Notes: generated by a model from the letters alone, not told the origin. A DNA stretch of 64,000 bases from Candidatus Zhuqueibacterota bacterium (GCA_016931935.1 JAFGDW010000141.1:1-64000); one strand, 5' to 3'. Positions 16,483-26,974 are shown, counted from the stretch's first letter. Translations and numbers: made by a program.

Positions 16483-19400
16483 CTATTTCATCAACAGCAT
16501 CCGTCGCGTACGAATTTCGTCGCCGGCTTGCAACCGGTATAGATAAACACCGGAGCTGACAACATTACCAGCCGCGTCGCAGCTATCCCAATGTATATCA
16601 TAAGCGCCCGCAGGCAGAACCCCATGCTGCAATATTCGGACTAATTGCCCGGCGGTGTTATATACTGTTAACCTGACATCACCAGCGTGCGGAAGCTGAA
16701 AGCCAATCGATGTATTCAGGTTGAACGGATTGGGGCAGTTTTGAAATAATGCGTACGACATCGGAATATGTTCTAAATTCATTTCAATACCAACAGCTTT
16801 TTCATCTTCGCTCGGTGATCCATGAATTTGTGCCGATGCCTGCCAGACACTTGGGTCATTAGGTTCACCAGTCGGATTCAAATCTTTCGTTACTAACGAA
16901 TTTCCGGCGCCATCGGGTTCGACCGGCCAGGGACTTTTATCATTGTAACGAAAAGAGATAAGCGTGTCGCCGGTTGCTCCTTGCACCACAACGCGTTCGC
17001 CGCCGTTATCAAACTGACCAATGTATTCATCAAATGGCATGAAGCCGTAACGATGGTCAAATTCTGCTTTATTGGATGCCAACACAATAAATTGTCCTGC
17101 AGGAAGGTTGGTTCCCAACGGAAACGTATAATCAATTCCATTCGTAAAAGCGACCTGACTCAAATCGAGTGTTGTATTACCAATATTTTTCAATTCGACA
17201 AATTCATATTCACCATCATTTACGGTGCCTTCATCCAATGGGTGATAATGAAGCTCGGTGATTTTTAGATTGCCCAAATCAACAGGCTTTACAAATGTAA
17301 GTTTATGGATTGCACTCCAGGTACTGCCGTTTTTAATGCGCGCACTTACGACTGTTGTTGCACCAATTGCAATATCAGCCTGGTTGGCGCCATTTTTGGC
17401 TGAACTCGAAATGCTTCCACCGATCAGGCGAGGATCACTGTCATCGGTTGTATAATAAATTGAACCATGATTGTTGGGATTCGTTATCGTTAAATTATAA
17501 TTTGTCGAAATTTCAATTTTCTCATCTTTGACTTGCGTGCTACCTTGCTTGAATATCGGAGCATCAATAGTCGGGTACAAACCTTCGTCCCTTAACTGAT
17601 CTAAAACGATTGCCGTACGAGCCGGGAAAAAAGTACTCACAATGCTATTTACGGTTGGCAACCAGTCATCATCCTTCGTTCGGGCGGGTTCCCACTGGGC
17701 ATCGCCCCAGCGCGCCGACTCAGCGATGATTGCCAACTGTATTTCATTCGCCCGGCTCATAAAGCGTTCAATTGATTTGGCCGGTGTCATCTCCCCGTTG
17801 TTAAAAAAATGTCTGTCTATGTGGTCGGCAAATTTCATACGATACTCTTCATTGGCCAATAAATAATAATGCAACCATTGCGGATGAAAATTGGGAAATC
17901 CCCACACTTCCATGCGATAGTAATCATCAAGATCCCCAATATTGACCCGATTTTCGAACAGGCCAATTCCGGGACTGACACCATCCACAAGTAACGTATG
18001 TTCGCTGTCCTGTGTTAAAAAGATAAAACCGTTTTTGCGCTCCCGGTTATATATACAGTAAAAATTATTGGGATTTTTATTTTGCATGAATTTACTGCAT
18101 GGCGCATCAAAATTGCCCGTGTAAAATATAACGAGCATGTAATCGATTAAATTATCAATATCTACCAAATTGGTGTAAGTTGCATTGAGTGTAGCATCGG
18201 GATTCATGCCTTGCAATTGAAAGTAACTATCATTACCATCAAAGCCATACAGAAGTGCATCCCATACTTCTTCCCATGCGTCGGTATTGCCGTCGGTCGC
18301 TTCAATTTCGTAACGATCCCAATTTTCGCCAATATCAACTTTCACAACGTCATAGTCATTTTTGTCGCCACCGAGATACGTGGCTGCGAACGACGCCTCA
18401 GCACGTTCCTGCGATTGAAACAGTCCCCAGTACATGCCGTTCAGGTACAAATGGTAGTAACGGCTGCGCGTGTATGGCTGCCCCATATCCCGTTGCAAGT
18501 CGCGGGAGAACACATCCTTGTTCATGGTGTTGTAATGACCTTCATAATCTTTCGCGCTCCACGAATAATTCTGGCTGGTTCGAAGATCAAGTTTGTCGAA
18601 TTCATCAGCGCCTTCGTCGCCAAACATTGGGTATTTTAATTTACCAGCGCCATACTTATTGCGAAAGAACAGACGAAACGCGTGTTTTGGAAAATAGTCA
18701 TGCCGACTCCAGCCACCACGAATTCTCAGCCCGGCGTTAATTTGAAAACCTTCGGAACCATCAGGATTGATGAGCTCCACCGATGTCATACGCTCCCAAT
18801 CCATGCCATGCATTTCAGCGTTAACATAAATACCAACTTGCGGATCAAACAAGCTGTCAAGGTCGGTTACCAGCGAAATCGTTGGAATATCCAGCAATGC
18901 ATCATCGATTAAGCTTGAATATCGGGAATCGTTGACGACGTTTGCATCCATCTCCCAGTCGAAATTCTGGCCATTAACGTTGTCGGTTGGCCAACCTCCG
19001 CCGGGGAATTGCTGTGTTTTTACGTCGTCGAAAAACACATATGTATTTGTAACCACATCGCTTGCTGCCAAACCAGCCTGAAAAACGCACGCGCGCACAA
19101 TCACAGCCGGTGTTTTAGGTCGTTTATTACTGCTCTCCGGATCGATCATAACAGTCACCGGTGCACTGCCACTCACCGCTGTTTCCGAGAAACGCGGGTC
19201 TGATCCATCGAGCGAATATTTGATGGTTGATGGCAGTGTTGTTGCAGAAATTTCCAATTCAAAACTAGTTTGATAGAATCCGTGGTCAACCGAAAATATC
19301 GGTGGCTCAGACCGATCAAGGTTGGAATCTGGCACAACATTAATCGTTATGACGGATGACCGTGCAATCTTTCCCGTGCTTGTTGTTACGCGAGCCGATA

Positions 19401-20898
19401 ATTTGTAGATTCCTTCAGTAACATTATTCAGGACCATTCCAAACGGCGCCTGAGTGTCTTCACCAATTTTATCATTCTCATTTAAAAATTCAACTTTACT
19501 CACCGAACCTTTATCTATTACAACTTCTGCGCTGATCACCAAATCATCACCAGCAATAACAGTGCTATTGGGCGCAGGTGATGTCAGATACACAGCCAGC
19601 GCTCCCGATTGACCGATCAATTTCGCCGTCCCAAACAAGCTGGGATCCAACCATGTATTATCACTGCTTGACCACCATTTTGCAATATCGTCCCGATTAT
19701 TTCCATCGTTATCGTTGATTTGCACCTCGAAGCCGTACGCATGATTCGCCGTTAAATCAAATGACAAATCGTCAGCCGGAATCCTGATTTCCAGATCATA
19801 TCCAAGCTCGGTCTTCTGCCAGGCGTGTTCCGCGTGTTCGGCGCCCGGTTCGCCTTCATCACAGCCGTAAACATACGTCCAGTGTAAATCGTTTTCATCG
19901 TATCCGGTATTTTCATCATTTTTGCTATTGTCGCCATCGAAATAAATTTCGATACCGTCGTTTTCCCACTCGTTCGAAGAAGGCGTCTGAACCGATTGGT
20001 CAATAACACTCACATAAAGGTATATATTATTTTCATCCCACATGGTGCGATAGCTCATCTGCAAATCGTCCCATCTGCTCATTGCAGCGAGATCAAGTCC
20101 GAAATCTTCCACATACGTATTAAATGTCATTTCCGGCGCGGATAACCAAATTCCATCCATTGCCCCATCGATTGCCGGCTGAACCAAAGTAAACGGTACA
20201 TCCATTTCGTCCGAAACCACGCGATTCGTCAGTCGGGCATAACCAAATAAACTGGCATCCTGCCAGGCATTCAGATTTTCCGACCACCATTTAACGACGC
20301 TTTCGAGCGTCCCGTAATCATTATCGCTTGTCTGGATATCGCATCCAAATACATGACCATCGGTTAAATCAACGGGGAAGTTATTCATCGGTATTGCCAA
20401 TTCAAAATTATAACCGAAAGCTGTTTGCCTGAATGCCAGATTTGTGTGATTATTGCCACCACTCGATTCACCGTACACATAACGCCACTGCACATCGTTG
20501 CTGTCATAACCGGTGGCCTGGTCATTTTTGCTATTATCGCCATCGAAATAAATTTCAATGCAATCTTTATCCCATAAATTTGCTGCATTAGTACTGATAA
20601 TGTCATCAATTACCGTAACAAAAATATACAAGTTATTCGTATCCCACAATACCCGGAATGAACTGTACAAATCCGTCCAGCCATCGGTCTGATACCCGGG
20701 CGCGTAGGCGATCATGCGGGTGTTTGTCACATTCTTCCAGACATCATCCAAATCACCATCAATGTCCGGCGTCTTAGTGGTCATCGGAATGAGCAGCGTA
20801 TCAGCATCCATAGTCAATTGATTAGCACGAACAAAATCATTTGTCAGAAACAGGATTAGAGACAGACGCAAACAGACCAATACAACTTTCATGCGCAT
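16483..20898 (-). CDS. Secreted CotH-kinase family protein with two CBM9-like modules
   Basis: 1471 residues. The signal peptide starts MRMKVVLVCLRLSLILFLTNDFVRA. Approximate order: CBM9-like module 1 (30-205, PDIDGDLDDVW...LWDTNNLYIFVTVIDD...CIEIYFDGDNSKND), CBM9-like module 2 (212-425, same landmarks), Ig-like (430-525), chitobiase-C-type Ig fold (530-630, IKYSLDGSDPRFS), CotH kinase domain (680-1130, including GLRIRGGWSRHDYFPKHAFRLF, LRTSQNYSW, FSRDLQRDMGQPYTRSRYYHLYLNG, NFDAP...N and TQDSEHTL), second chitobiase-C fold, lamin-tail domain (1225-1340, ITELHYHPLDE...FVELKN) and sorting domain (1385-1471). CotH proteins in Bacillus spores and some enzymes act as atypical protein kinases. Here surface attachment to polysaccharide and modification of other secreted proteins is an inference. 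ATG 20898 has AAGGA eight bases upstream. Long paralogue of the gene at 21195. Confidence 0.93.
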   Translation of the reverse strand: MRMKVVLVCLRLSLILFLTNDFVRANQLTMDADTLLIPMTTKTPDIDGDLDDVWKNVTNTRMIAYAPGYQTDGWTDLYSSFRVLWDTNNLYIFVTVIDDIISTNAANLWDKDCIEIYFDGDNSKNDQATGYDSNDVQWRYVYGESSGGNNHTNLAFRQTAFGYNFELAIPMNNFPVDLTDGHVFGCDIQTSDNDYGTLESVVKWWSENLNAWQDASLFGYARLTNRVVSDEMDVPFTLVQPAIDGAMDGIWLSAPEMTFNTYVEDFGLDLAAMSRWDDLQMSYRTMWDENNIYLYVSVIDQSVQTPSSNEWENDGIEIYFDGDNSKNDENTGYDENDLHWTYVYGCDEGEPGAEHAEHAWQKTELGYDLEIRIPADDLSFDLTANHAYGFEVQINDNDGNNRDDIAKWWSSSDNTWLDPSLFGTAKLIGQSGALAVYLTSPAPNSTVIAGDDLVISAEVVIDKGSVSKVEFLNENDKIGEDTQAPFGMVLNNVTEGIYKLSARVTTSTGKIARSSVITINVVPDSNLDRSEPPIFSVDHGFYQTSFELEISATTLPSTIKYSLDGSDPRFSETAVSGSAPVTVMIDPESSNKRPKTPAVIVRACVFQAGLAASDVVTNTYVFFDDVKTQQFPGGGWPTDNVNGQNFDWEMDANVVNDSRYSSLIDDALLDIPTISLVTDLDSLFDPQVGIYVNAEMHGMDWERMTSVELINPDGSEGFQINAGLRIRGGWSRHDYFPKHAFRLFFRNKYGAGKLKYPMFGDEGADEFDKLDLRTSQNYSWSAKDYEGHYNTMNKDVFSRDLQRDMGQPYTRSRYYHLYLNGMYWGLFQSQERAEASFAATYLGGDKNDYDVVKVDIGENWDRYEIEATDGNTDAWEEVWDALLYGFDGNDSYFQLQGMNPDATLNATYTNLVDIDNLIDYMLVIFYTGNFDAPCSKFMQNKNPNNFYCIYNRERKNGFIFLTQDSEHTLLVDGVSPGIGLFENRVNIGDLDDYYRMEVWGFPNFHPQWLHYYLLANEEYRMKFADHIDRHFFNNGEMTPAKSIERFMSRANEIQLAIIAESARWGDAQWEPARTKDDDWLPTVNSIVSTFFPARTAIVLDQLRDEGLYPTIDAPIFKQGSTQVKDEKIEISTNYNLTITNPNNHGSIYYTTDDSDPRLIGGSISSSAKNGANQADIAIGATTVVSARIKNGSTWSAIHKLTFVKPVDLGNLKITELHYHPLDEGTVNDGEYEFVELKNIGNTTLDLSQVAFTNGIDYTFPLGTNLPAGQFIVLASNKAEFDHRYGFMPFDEYIGQFDNGGERVVVQGATGDTLISFRYNDKSPWPVEPDGAGNSLVTKDLNPTGEPNDPSVWQASAQIHGSPSEDEKAVGIEMNLEHIPMSYALFQNCPNPFNLNTSIGFQLPHAGDVRLTVYNTAGQLVRILQHGVLPAGAYDIHWDSCDAAGNVVSSGVYLYRLQAGDEIRTRRMLLMK

Positions 20899-21194
20899 GT
20901 TAAATTCCTTAAAATATGTTAATCGCCCGGTATTAATTATCTAGCATCTTATATTCAATTGCAAAACACGGACCGAATTTTTACATTTTGATAAAATATT
21001 TCTTACTTTGTTAGATTACCTGGACATTTTTGGGAACACAAAGGTCCCAATTAATGTAACAATTCGGCAATACCATGATTAACTGATACAACCTCCGAAA
21101 ATTTCTTCTTAATATTTGGTCGTTTTTTGTTTCCTACCCATTGATTTTAAATTACTATTATCGACAACACACATGAGGCAGCTATAACGACTCC
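20899..21194. other. Intergenic region between the two CotH paralogues
   Basis: 296 bp without a gene. It is AT-rich, and I found no strong hairpin, repeat or promoter pattern that I would defend. It must hold the promoter of the downstream CotH gene if the two paralogues are not co-transcribed. Confidence 0.4.
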
Positions 21195-24100
21195 CTATCT
21201 GATTAGTAGCATACGTCGTGTCTGTACGTGTTCACCGACTCGCAAACGATACAAATAAATTCCTGAACTAACAAATCGCCCCACATTATTCAATCCATCC
21301 CACTGCGCCTTATATTTCCCCGCAGATTGTTTCACTCGCACCAGGGTCCGCACCAGTTGCCCATTGATATTAAAAATGGAAAGATTTACATCACTGGCCG
21401 CTGAAAGCTGATAGCTGATGACTGTTGTCGGATTGAACGGATTGGGAAAATTTTGCAATAGCCTGATTGCCGGTGGCATCGAAAGATTCGAATTTTGAAC
21501 GTCCACAAATGAATCATCTGCGCCGGGTGAGCCGTTGATATGCGCCGATTGACACCAATTATTCGGATCGCTTAGATTGACTGCCGTAGAAGCTGCTGTC
21601 GTCACAAGTGAGTATCCATCACCATCGGTTGATTCCGGCCATGGAGAATGATCGTCATATGTGAATGAAAGCAGCGTCTCACCGGCGCCACTCTGTAATT
21701 CGACTTTTTCGCCAGCATTGTCGAGATGCCCCTGATACTCTGCAAATGAAGCAAATCCATAGCGATTGGTAAATTGTGTTGCGTTTGATGCTAACACAAT
21801 GAATTCACCCGGACCGAACAGCGTGCCAATAGGGAATGTGTAGTTGATCCCCTCCGAGAAAGTGACATTCGACAAATCAAGTGATGAGGTCCCGAAATTA
21901 TGCAGTTCAATAAATTCAAATTCCTGATCATCTATTGTATCTTCATCCAATGGATGATAATGAAGTTCACTGATGCCCAAATCGTCTAAATTTTCATGAG
22001 CAATCAATTTAATCTCATGCAATGCACTCCATGTATCCTGATGGCGAACACGTGCCTTTATAACCGTAGAAGTTGAAACTTTTATTTCAGCGCGATCCTT
22101 GCCATTGGTTGCATTAATTGAGATGTAACCTCCCAGCAACCGTGGATCAGTCCCATTTGTCGTGTATAAAATAAATCCATTCGTATTCGGATTCGCGATT
22201 GTCAACATGAAATTTGAAATAATCTCCTGCTTTTCATCAAGGATTTCAATATCCCCATGTTTAAATACAGGTGCATCTATAGCCGGATACAATCCTTCCT
22301 CTTTCAATTGATTCAGTACAATACCGGTACGAACCGGAAAATAATTATTGACAATGTCGTTAATCGCAGGCAGCCAATCGTCATCCCTGGTACGAGGGGG
22401 ATTGTGATAAGTATCTCCCCACCGAGCTGATTCCGCGATGATCGCCATTTCGATTTCCTTTGCACGCGACATAAATAATGCTGTTGCTTTCTCCGGGGTT
22501 ACCACACCATGGTTAAAAAAGTGGCGATAAACATGATCAGCAAATCGCAATCGATATTCTGCATTATCTGATAGCTTAAAATGAAGCCATTGTGCATGAA
22601 AATTTCCGAAATCGCTTACAACCATCCGGTAATCACCGGAAATTCGGCCAAGGTTCACTCGATTCTCATAGGTTCCGACTGTTTCCCAGTGTTCGCCTGG
22701 TGTGGTTCGCAACGAATGCTCAGCATCATGCGCAAAAAACATAAAACCCCTGTCTCCATTGCGATTAAAAATACAATAAAGATTATTTGGATTTTTGTTT
22801 CCGCTCCACATCGTCATTGGACTGTCAAAGTTTCCTGTGTAAAAAATAATGAGCATGTAATCGATCAAGTTGTCAATATCAACGAGTACTTTATATTCCG
22901 GATTGCGACTGCCGTCGGGATTTTTACCCTGGATTTCAAAATAGTTTTTGTTTTGTGCATACCCGGCCTGTGTATAATTCCAGAGAAGCCGATATTCATC
23001 CATGTTGCCATCAGTGGCCGCCATACGCCAGCCATCTGTTTTCACTATATCATAGTCTTCCACATTTCCACCAAAATAGCTGGAAGCGAATCGAGCTTCC
23101 GGACGTTCCTGTGTTTGGAACAATCCCCAGTACATTCCATTTAGATAAAGTTGATAGTAGCGGCTGCGCGTATATGGTTGCCCCATTTCACGTTGCAGAT
23201 CACGGGAAAACACGTCTCGATTCATGATATTATATTCTCCCTGATGGCCGGGGAAACTCCAGGAATAATTTTGACTGGTACGCAAATCAATTTTATCAAA
23301 CGACTTGACGCCTTCGTCGCCAAATAATGGATACTCAAGCTTGCCGTTTCCATATTCATTTCGAAAAAATAACCGAAACGCATGTTTGGGATTACTGCCA
23401 CTTCGACTGGCACCGCCTCTGATTCGCAATCCGGCATCAATCTGAAATCCTTCTGTGCCATCAGGATTTATCAATTCAATCGAAGCTGGCCGTTCCCATT
23501 CACGGCCATCCTCTCCGGCATTTACGTAAATGCCACTATCTGGCGAAACCAGATATTTCATATCTGTTACGATGGATATGCTTGGAATAGCAAGCAATGC
23601 ATCGTCAATCAAATCCGTATAGCGTGGGTCCCGGATAACATCACGGTCGACATGATAGTCAAAGGTCTGGCCGTTTATTTTTGATCGTGGCCAATCTCCA
23701 CCCGGATTGCCCTGTTCCTTCATAGATTCAACAAAAATATATGTTTTAGTTATTACATCACTCACATTACAGCCGGGTTGGATGGCAGCCGCCCGTAATA
23801 TGACTGCTGGTGTTCGCGCGCGATTTTCCGTGCTTGATGGATCGATCGTTACTTTTAAATGCGAGACACCATTAATTGCTGTTACCGAATGACGCGGATC
23901 CGATCCGTCAAGCGTATATTCTATGACCGCTCCTGCTGTTTCTGTCACGATATCGGCATCAAATGGTTCAGCGAAAAATCCATGTGTCACTGATATCAAC
24001 GGTGGAATTGTTTTCCCTGATTTTCTATCAGGAATTACTTTTATTTCAACGGGCGCTGATGTTGCAGTCAGACCGTTTTGTGCTGTCGCCTTGACTGTCA

Positions 24101-24407
24101 GTGAATAGCTTCTAGTACTCACATCATTCCAATCTGCGCTGTACGGAGACTCACTATCTTCTCCAATCTTTTTTCCGCTGGCAAAAAATTCCACGCCGCT
24201 GATTTCATCTGGCGTCAACGAGACGTGTGCATTAATTGTGACATGGTTGCTATTACAGAACACTCTGTTATTTACTGTTGTTGGTGGATATACAACCCAT
24301 GGTGCACTCAGAGCACCCTCGGCGGAAGATTGGGCATTACTGATTCCGGTTGTTAGTAAAAAAAAAGTCGTCAGGCAGAAGATAGCCCGGTAAATCGTAC
24401 ATCGCAT
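21195..24407 (-). CDS. Secreted CotH-kinase family protein, short paralogue
   Basis: 1070 residues from the ATG at 24407, which has GAGGA eight bases upstream; an in-frame GTG at 24422 is less likely. Signal peptide MRCTIYRAIFCLTTFFLLTTGISNAQ. Approximate order: Ig-like (35-130), chitobiase-C-type fold (140-230, IEYTLDGSDPRHS), CotH domain (265-720, GLRIRGGASRSGSNPKHAFRLFF, LRTSQNYSW, FSRDLQREMGQPYTRSRYYQLYLNG, NFDSP...NKNPNNLYC, HDAEHSL), second chitobiase-C fold, lamin-tail domain (815-935) and sorting domain (985-1070). It is co-linear with the C-terminal two-thirds of the paralogue at 16483 but lacks both CBM9 modules. Likely surface exposed. Kinase activity is inferred from the family, not shown. 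Confidence 0.93.
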   Translation of the reverse strand: MRCTIYRAIFCLTTFFLLTTGISNAQSSAEGALSAPWVVYPPTTVNNRVFCNSNHVTINAHVSLTPDEISGVEFFASGKKIGEDSESPYSADWNDVSTRSYSLTVKATAQNGLTATSAPVEIKVIPDRKSGKTIPPLISVTHGFFAEPFDADIVTETAGAVIEYTLDGSDPRHSVTAINGVSHLKVTIDPSSTENRARTPAVILRAAAIQPGCNVSDVITKTYIFVESMKEQGNPGGDWPRSKINGQTFDYHVDRDVIRDPRYTDLIDDALLAIPSISIVTDMKYLVSPDSGIYVNAGEDGREWERPASIELINPDGTEGFQIDAGLRIRGGASRSGSNPKHAFRLFFRNEYGNGKLEYPLFGDEGVKSFDKIDLRTSQNYSWSFPGHQGEYNIMNRDVFSRDLQREMGQPYTRSRYYQLYLNGMYWGLFQTQERPEARFASSYFGGNVEDYDIVKTDGWRMAATDGNMDEYRLLWNYTQAGYAQNKNYFEIQGKNPDGSRNPEYKVLVDIDNLIDYMLIIFYTGNFDSPMTMWSGNKNPNNLYCIFNRNGDRGFMFFAHDAEHSLRTTPGEHWETVGTYENRVNLGRISGDYRMVVSDFGNFHAQWLHFKLSDNAEYRLRFADHVYRHFFNHGVVTPEKATALFMSRAKEIEMAIIAESARWGDTYHNPPRTRDDDWLPAINDIVNNYFPVRTGIVLNQLKEEGLYPAIDAPVFKHGDIEILDEKQEIISNFMLTIANPNTNGFILYTTNGTDPRLLGGYISINATNGKDRAEIKVSTSTVIKARVRHQDTWSALHEIKLIAHENLDDLGISELHYHPLDEDTIDDQEFEFIELHNFGTSSLDLSNVTFSEGINYTFPIGTLFGPGEFIVLASNATQFTNRYGFASFAEYQGHLDNAGEKVELQSGAGETLLSFTYDDHSPWPESTDGDGYSLVTTAASTAVNLSDPNNWCQSAHINGSPGADDSFVDVQNSNLSMPPAIRLLQNFPNPFNPTTVISYQLSAASDVNLSIFNINGQLVRTLVRVKQSAGKYKAQWDGLNNVGRFVSSGIYLYRLRVGEHVQTRRMLLIR

Positions 24408-24596
24408 TCGATTGGTCCTCACTTTCGCAGGTTTGGAAATTGTCTCCCCATCTTTGCATGATTAAATCAGTCTCTAAAAATACATAGACAGTTACAATTT
24501 CTGTAATCCATATACATAATAGAATAAACCTGCTTCGCCTGACCAAAGTTTCTTGTTAGTTAAAATAGTCGTACGTATTTTTTGATGTCGTACAAA

Positions 24597-26720
24597 CTAT
24601 TTCATTAACACCATTCGCCGCGTCTGTACCTGTTCACCAGCCCGCAAACGATACAGATAGACCCCTGAGCTGACTTGCTGTCCATAATTATTTCGACCAT
24701 CCCACTGCACATGTTGATATCCTGACGCTTGTTTTCCACTCACCACTGTTCGCACCAATTGCCCCTTAATATTAAAAATGGAAAGATTTACCACGCCTGT
24801 CGCTGAAAGCTGATAGCTGATGACTGTTGTTGGATTAAATGGATTGGGGTAATTGTGGTCCAGACTGAACGACACAGGAAATTCACCTGCGTCTTTTGTA
24901 ACATTTGTTGGCAAAAAATGAGTTTTAAATACACCGCCACCACGAGTGCCGGCATAAATGGCGCCATCTGAGGCAATCAGGAGTGTCTTGGTATCCAGGT
25001 GTAACAAACCGTTATTTATACTCTTCCATGTTTCTCCCTGGTCCTCTGAAACTGCAACACCACCGCCACGAGATACAATATACATATTTCCAGTTGCGTC
25101 AATCGCCAGATCGTATAGACCAGGAGTGGGCACCTGTCCCAGTTTTTTCCATGTCGCACCACTATCAGATGTACGGAAAACACCATCGAATCCCACAGCC
25201 AACTCATTGCCGTTTTCAGCTAATTTGAATGTCAAAAAACGTGAATTTCGACTAAGTGTATCGGTGATTACATGTTCCCATGAAAGGCCGTCATCCTGCG
25301 ACCTGAATACACCATCCAGTTGTGTTCCTGCATAGATGGTCCCATCATTACCGACACCAATTGCTTGAAGAGTTGTGCTTGGAACCGGCATTGCTAATTG
25401 CATCCATGTATCGCCGTTATTGGACGATTTAAATACTTCTCCGGAATAAAAAACAACATAAACATCACCGGATGGACTCTCGGTTACTGCTTCAGGAAAT
25501 TGTAACGAAAGACTGCTATCAACCTGTGCCCATGTTTCACCATCATCATCGGAGAGGACCAAAATGCTTCCAGTGCGTCCCACCAGACGCCCGGATTCAA
25601 GTCGTATTATATATCGGCAATATGTACCCATCAACGGATCGATGTGCAATGTCCAGTTTTCACCACCATCGGTTGTTTTATACAAACCATCGTATGTCCC
25701 CGCGATTATCGTTCCTGATGGCAGTTCAATTAAAGAATTTATTTCGGTTGCACCTAATCCGGTGACGGTTTGCTGCCATGTATCTCCGCTGTCGGCGGAT
25801 TGCATAACACCGTAATTAATAGTTGCAGCGACAAGCTTTCCCGATGGAAGCGATAGCAGATCCTGAAAAGAACCGAATTTAAGTAAACTATCAGCTCTAT
25901 TCCAATTGTTACCAATATCCGGGGAACGCCAAAAATATCCCCCACCACCAGCATAGAGTTCATTTTCCGTATCACGAGTCATGGAAGCAACAATCGAATA
26001 GGGAATAACGTGCTTCCACTGTGCCCCAAAATCAGCACTTCGATACATTCCATCATATGTTCCGGCAAACAAACTATCCTCGGGTGTCACATACAATTCT
26101 GTTATGTTATCGCTAACGAAACTTTCACTTACCAGAGCCCAATTGTCACCATTATCACTCGACTTAAACAGACCATTTCCCGTTCCGGCAAATACATCAC
26201 CCAATAAATTAACAGCCAAACACTGGACGGTCAAACTAGTCAATCCATTGTTAAATTGTACCCAGGTTTCCCCGTTGTCTTCAGAACGAAATACTCCCTG
26301 GTTATTCGATCCGGCAAATATGACATCGGCTGAATTAATAGCGAGCGCACGGACGAAGTTATTTGTCAGACCTTCATAGAAAACTTCCCATGTGTCCCCA
26401 TTATCGAGCGAGCGAAAAACTCCTTGATTTGTCGCAGCGAACAGATGACCTTGTGAGTTTTTCACTAAATCGTAAACACCATCAAACAGGAACCAATCAT
26501 TCCGTTCTCCATCAATGCGTTGCCAGGTTTGTCCATCATCTTCCGAACGGAACAAACCACCCAAATAACTGCCGGCGATAATGGTACCATTATCAGCTTT
26601 AACCAGTGCATATACATCGCCACCATATGGGCCGCTCGTACGTTGCCAATCGGCGATTTGAGCTGCTATTGGTGAACGAATAAGAATTAGTAAAAGTAGG
26701 GTCAAGGTTAATTTTTTCAT
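24597..26720 (-). CDS. Secreted BNR/sortilin-type beta-propeller protein with sorting domain
   Basis: 707 residues. Signal peptide MKKLTLTLLLLILIRSPIAAQ. Almost the whole mature protein is made of repeats of about 43 residues with the pattern FAGT..GVFRS.DNGETW, i.e. Asp-box (BNR/photosynthesis-system-II-assembly-type) blades, about twelve visible. Such propellers bind carbohydrates or proteins; no sialidase catalytic set is evident. The last ~85 residues are the sorting domain (NYPNPFNPTTVISYQLSATGVVNLSIFN...SSGVYLYRLRAGEQVQTRRMVLMK). ATG 26720 has AAGGAGA eight bases upstream. Its tail is nearly identical at DNA level to that of the neighbouring CotH gene at 21195, suggesting duplication or gene conversion. 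Confidence 0.9.
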   Translation of the reverse strand: MKKLTLTLLLLILIRSPIAAQIADWQRTSGPYGGDVYALVKADNGTIIAGSYLGGLFRSEDDGQTWQRIDGERNDWFLFDGVYDLVKNSQGHLFAATNQGVFRSLDNGDTWEVFYEGLTNNFVRALAINSADVIFAGSNNQGVFRSEDNGETWVQFNNGLTSLTVQCLAVNLLGDVFAGTGNGLFKSSDNGDNWALVSESFVSDNITELYVTPEDSLFAGTYDGMYRSADFGAQWKHVIPYSIVASMTRDTENELYAGGGGYFWRSPDIGNNWNRADSLLKFGSFQDLLSLPSGKLVAATINYGVMQSADSGDTWQQTVTGLGATEINSLIELPSGTIIAGTYDGLYKTTDGGENWTLHIDPLMGTYCRYIIRLESGRLVGRTGSILVLSDDDGETWAQVDSSLSLQFPEAVTESPSGDVYVVFYSGEVFKSSNNGDTWMQLAMPVPSTTLQAIGVGNDGTIYAGTQLDGVFRSQDDGLSWEHVITDTLSRNSRFLTFKLAENGNELAVGFDGVFRTSDSGATWKKLGQVPTPGLYDLAIDATGNMYIVSRGGGVAVSEDQGETWKSINNGLLHLDTKTLLIASDGAIYAGTRGGGVFKTHFLPTNVTKDAGEFPVSFSLDHNYPNPFNPTTVISYQLSATGVVNLSIFNIKGQLVRTVVSGKQASGYQHVQWDGRNNYGQQVSSGVYLYRLRAGEQVQTRRMVLMK

Positions 26721-26795
26721 TTTTCATCTCCTTAACGCATTATCATTCGCATTATTCAAGGCCGTTGTATTTATCCACAATCTGTTTTCAAAATT

Positions 26796-26854
26796 GCAGT
26801 TGCATCCCATCAGAAATTGACAGAATGCAACTGCCAATGGCACGACTTGCCGTG
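26796..26854 (-). other. Structured leader upstream of the BNR propeller gene
   Basis: In the 357-bp gap 26721-27077 two hairpins lie 75-135 bp upstream of the propeller start. One has arms GCAGTTGCAT (26796-26805) and ATGCAACTGC (26825-26834), 10 bp perfect. The other is a GCACG/CGTGC stem at about 26840-26854. On the minus strand the longer stem is followed by AATTTTG, so it could be a terminator of the upstream gene or an attenuator. I do not recognise a known riboswitch class. Confidence 0.4.
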
Positions 26855-26974
26855 CTATAATATACATAGAAATCCCCTGGTCAACGTTAAATTATAATTC
26901 GTAAGTTAACGCCGAGGATCAATTTCACATGTATTTTGCATTTGTAAATCTCAACATCTTTTATACTAAGTCTA

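Noticed and set aside
26838-26855. TGGCACGACTTGCCG resembling a sigma-54 box on the plus strand
   Set aside because: Spacing is one base short and no plus-strand gene follows; it is better explained as part of a hairpin.
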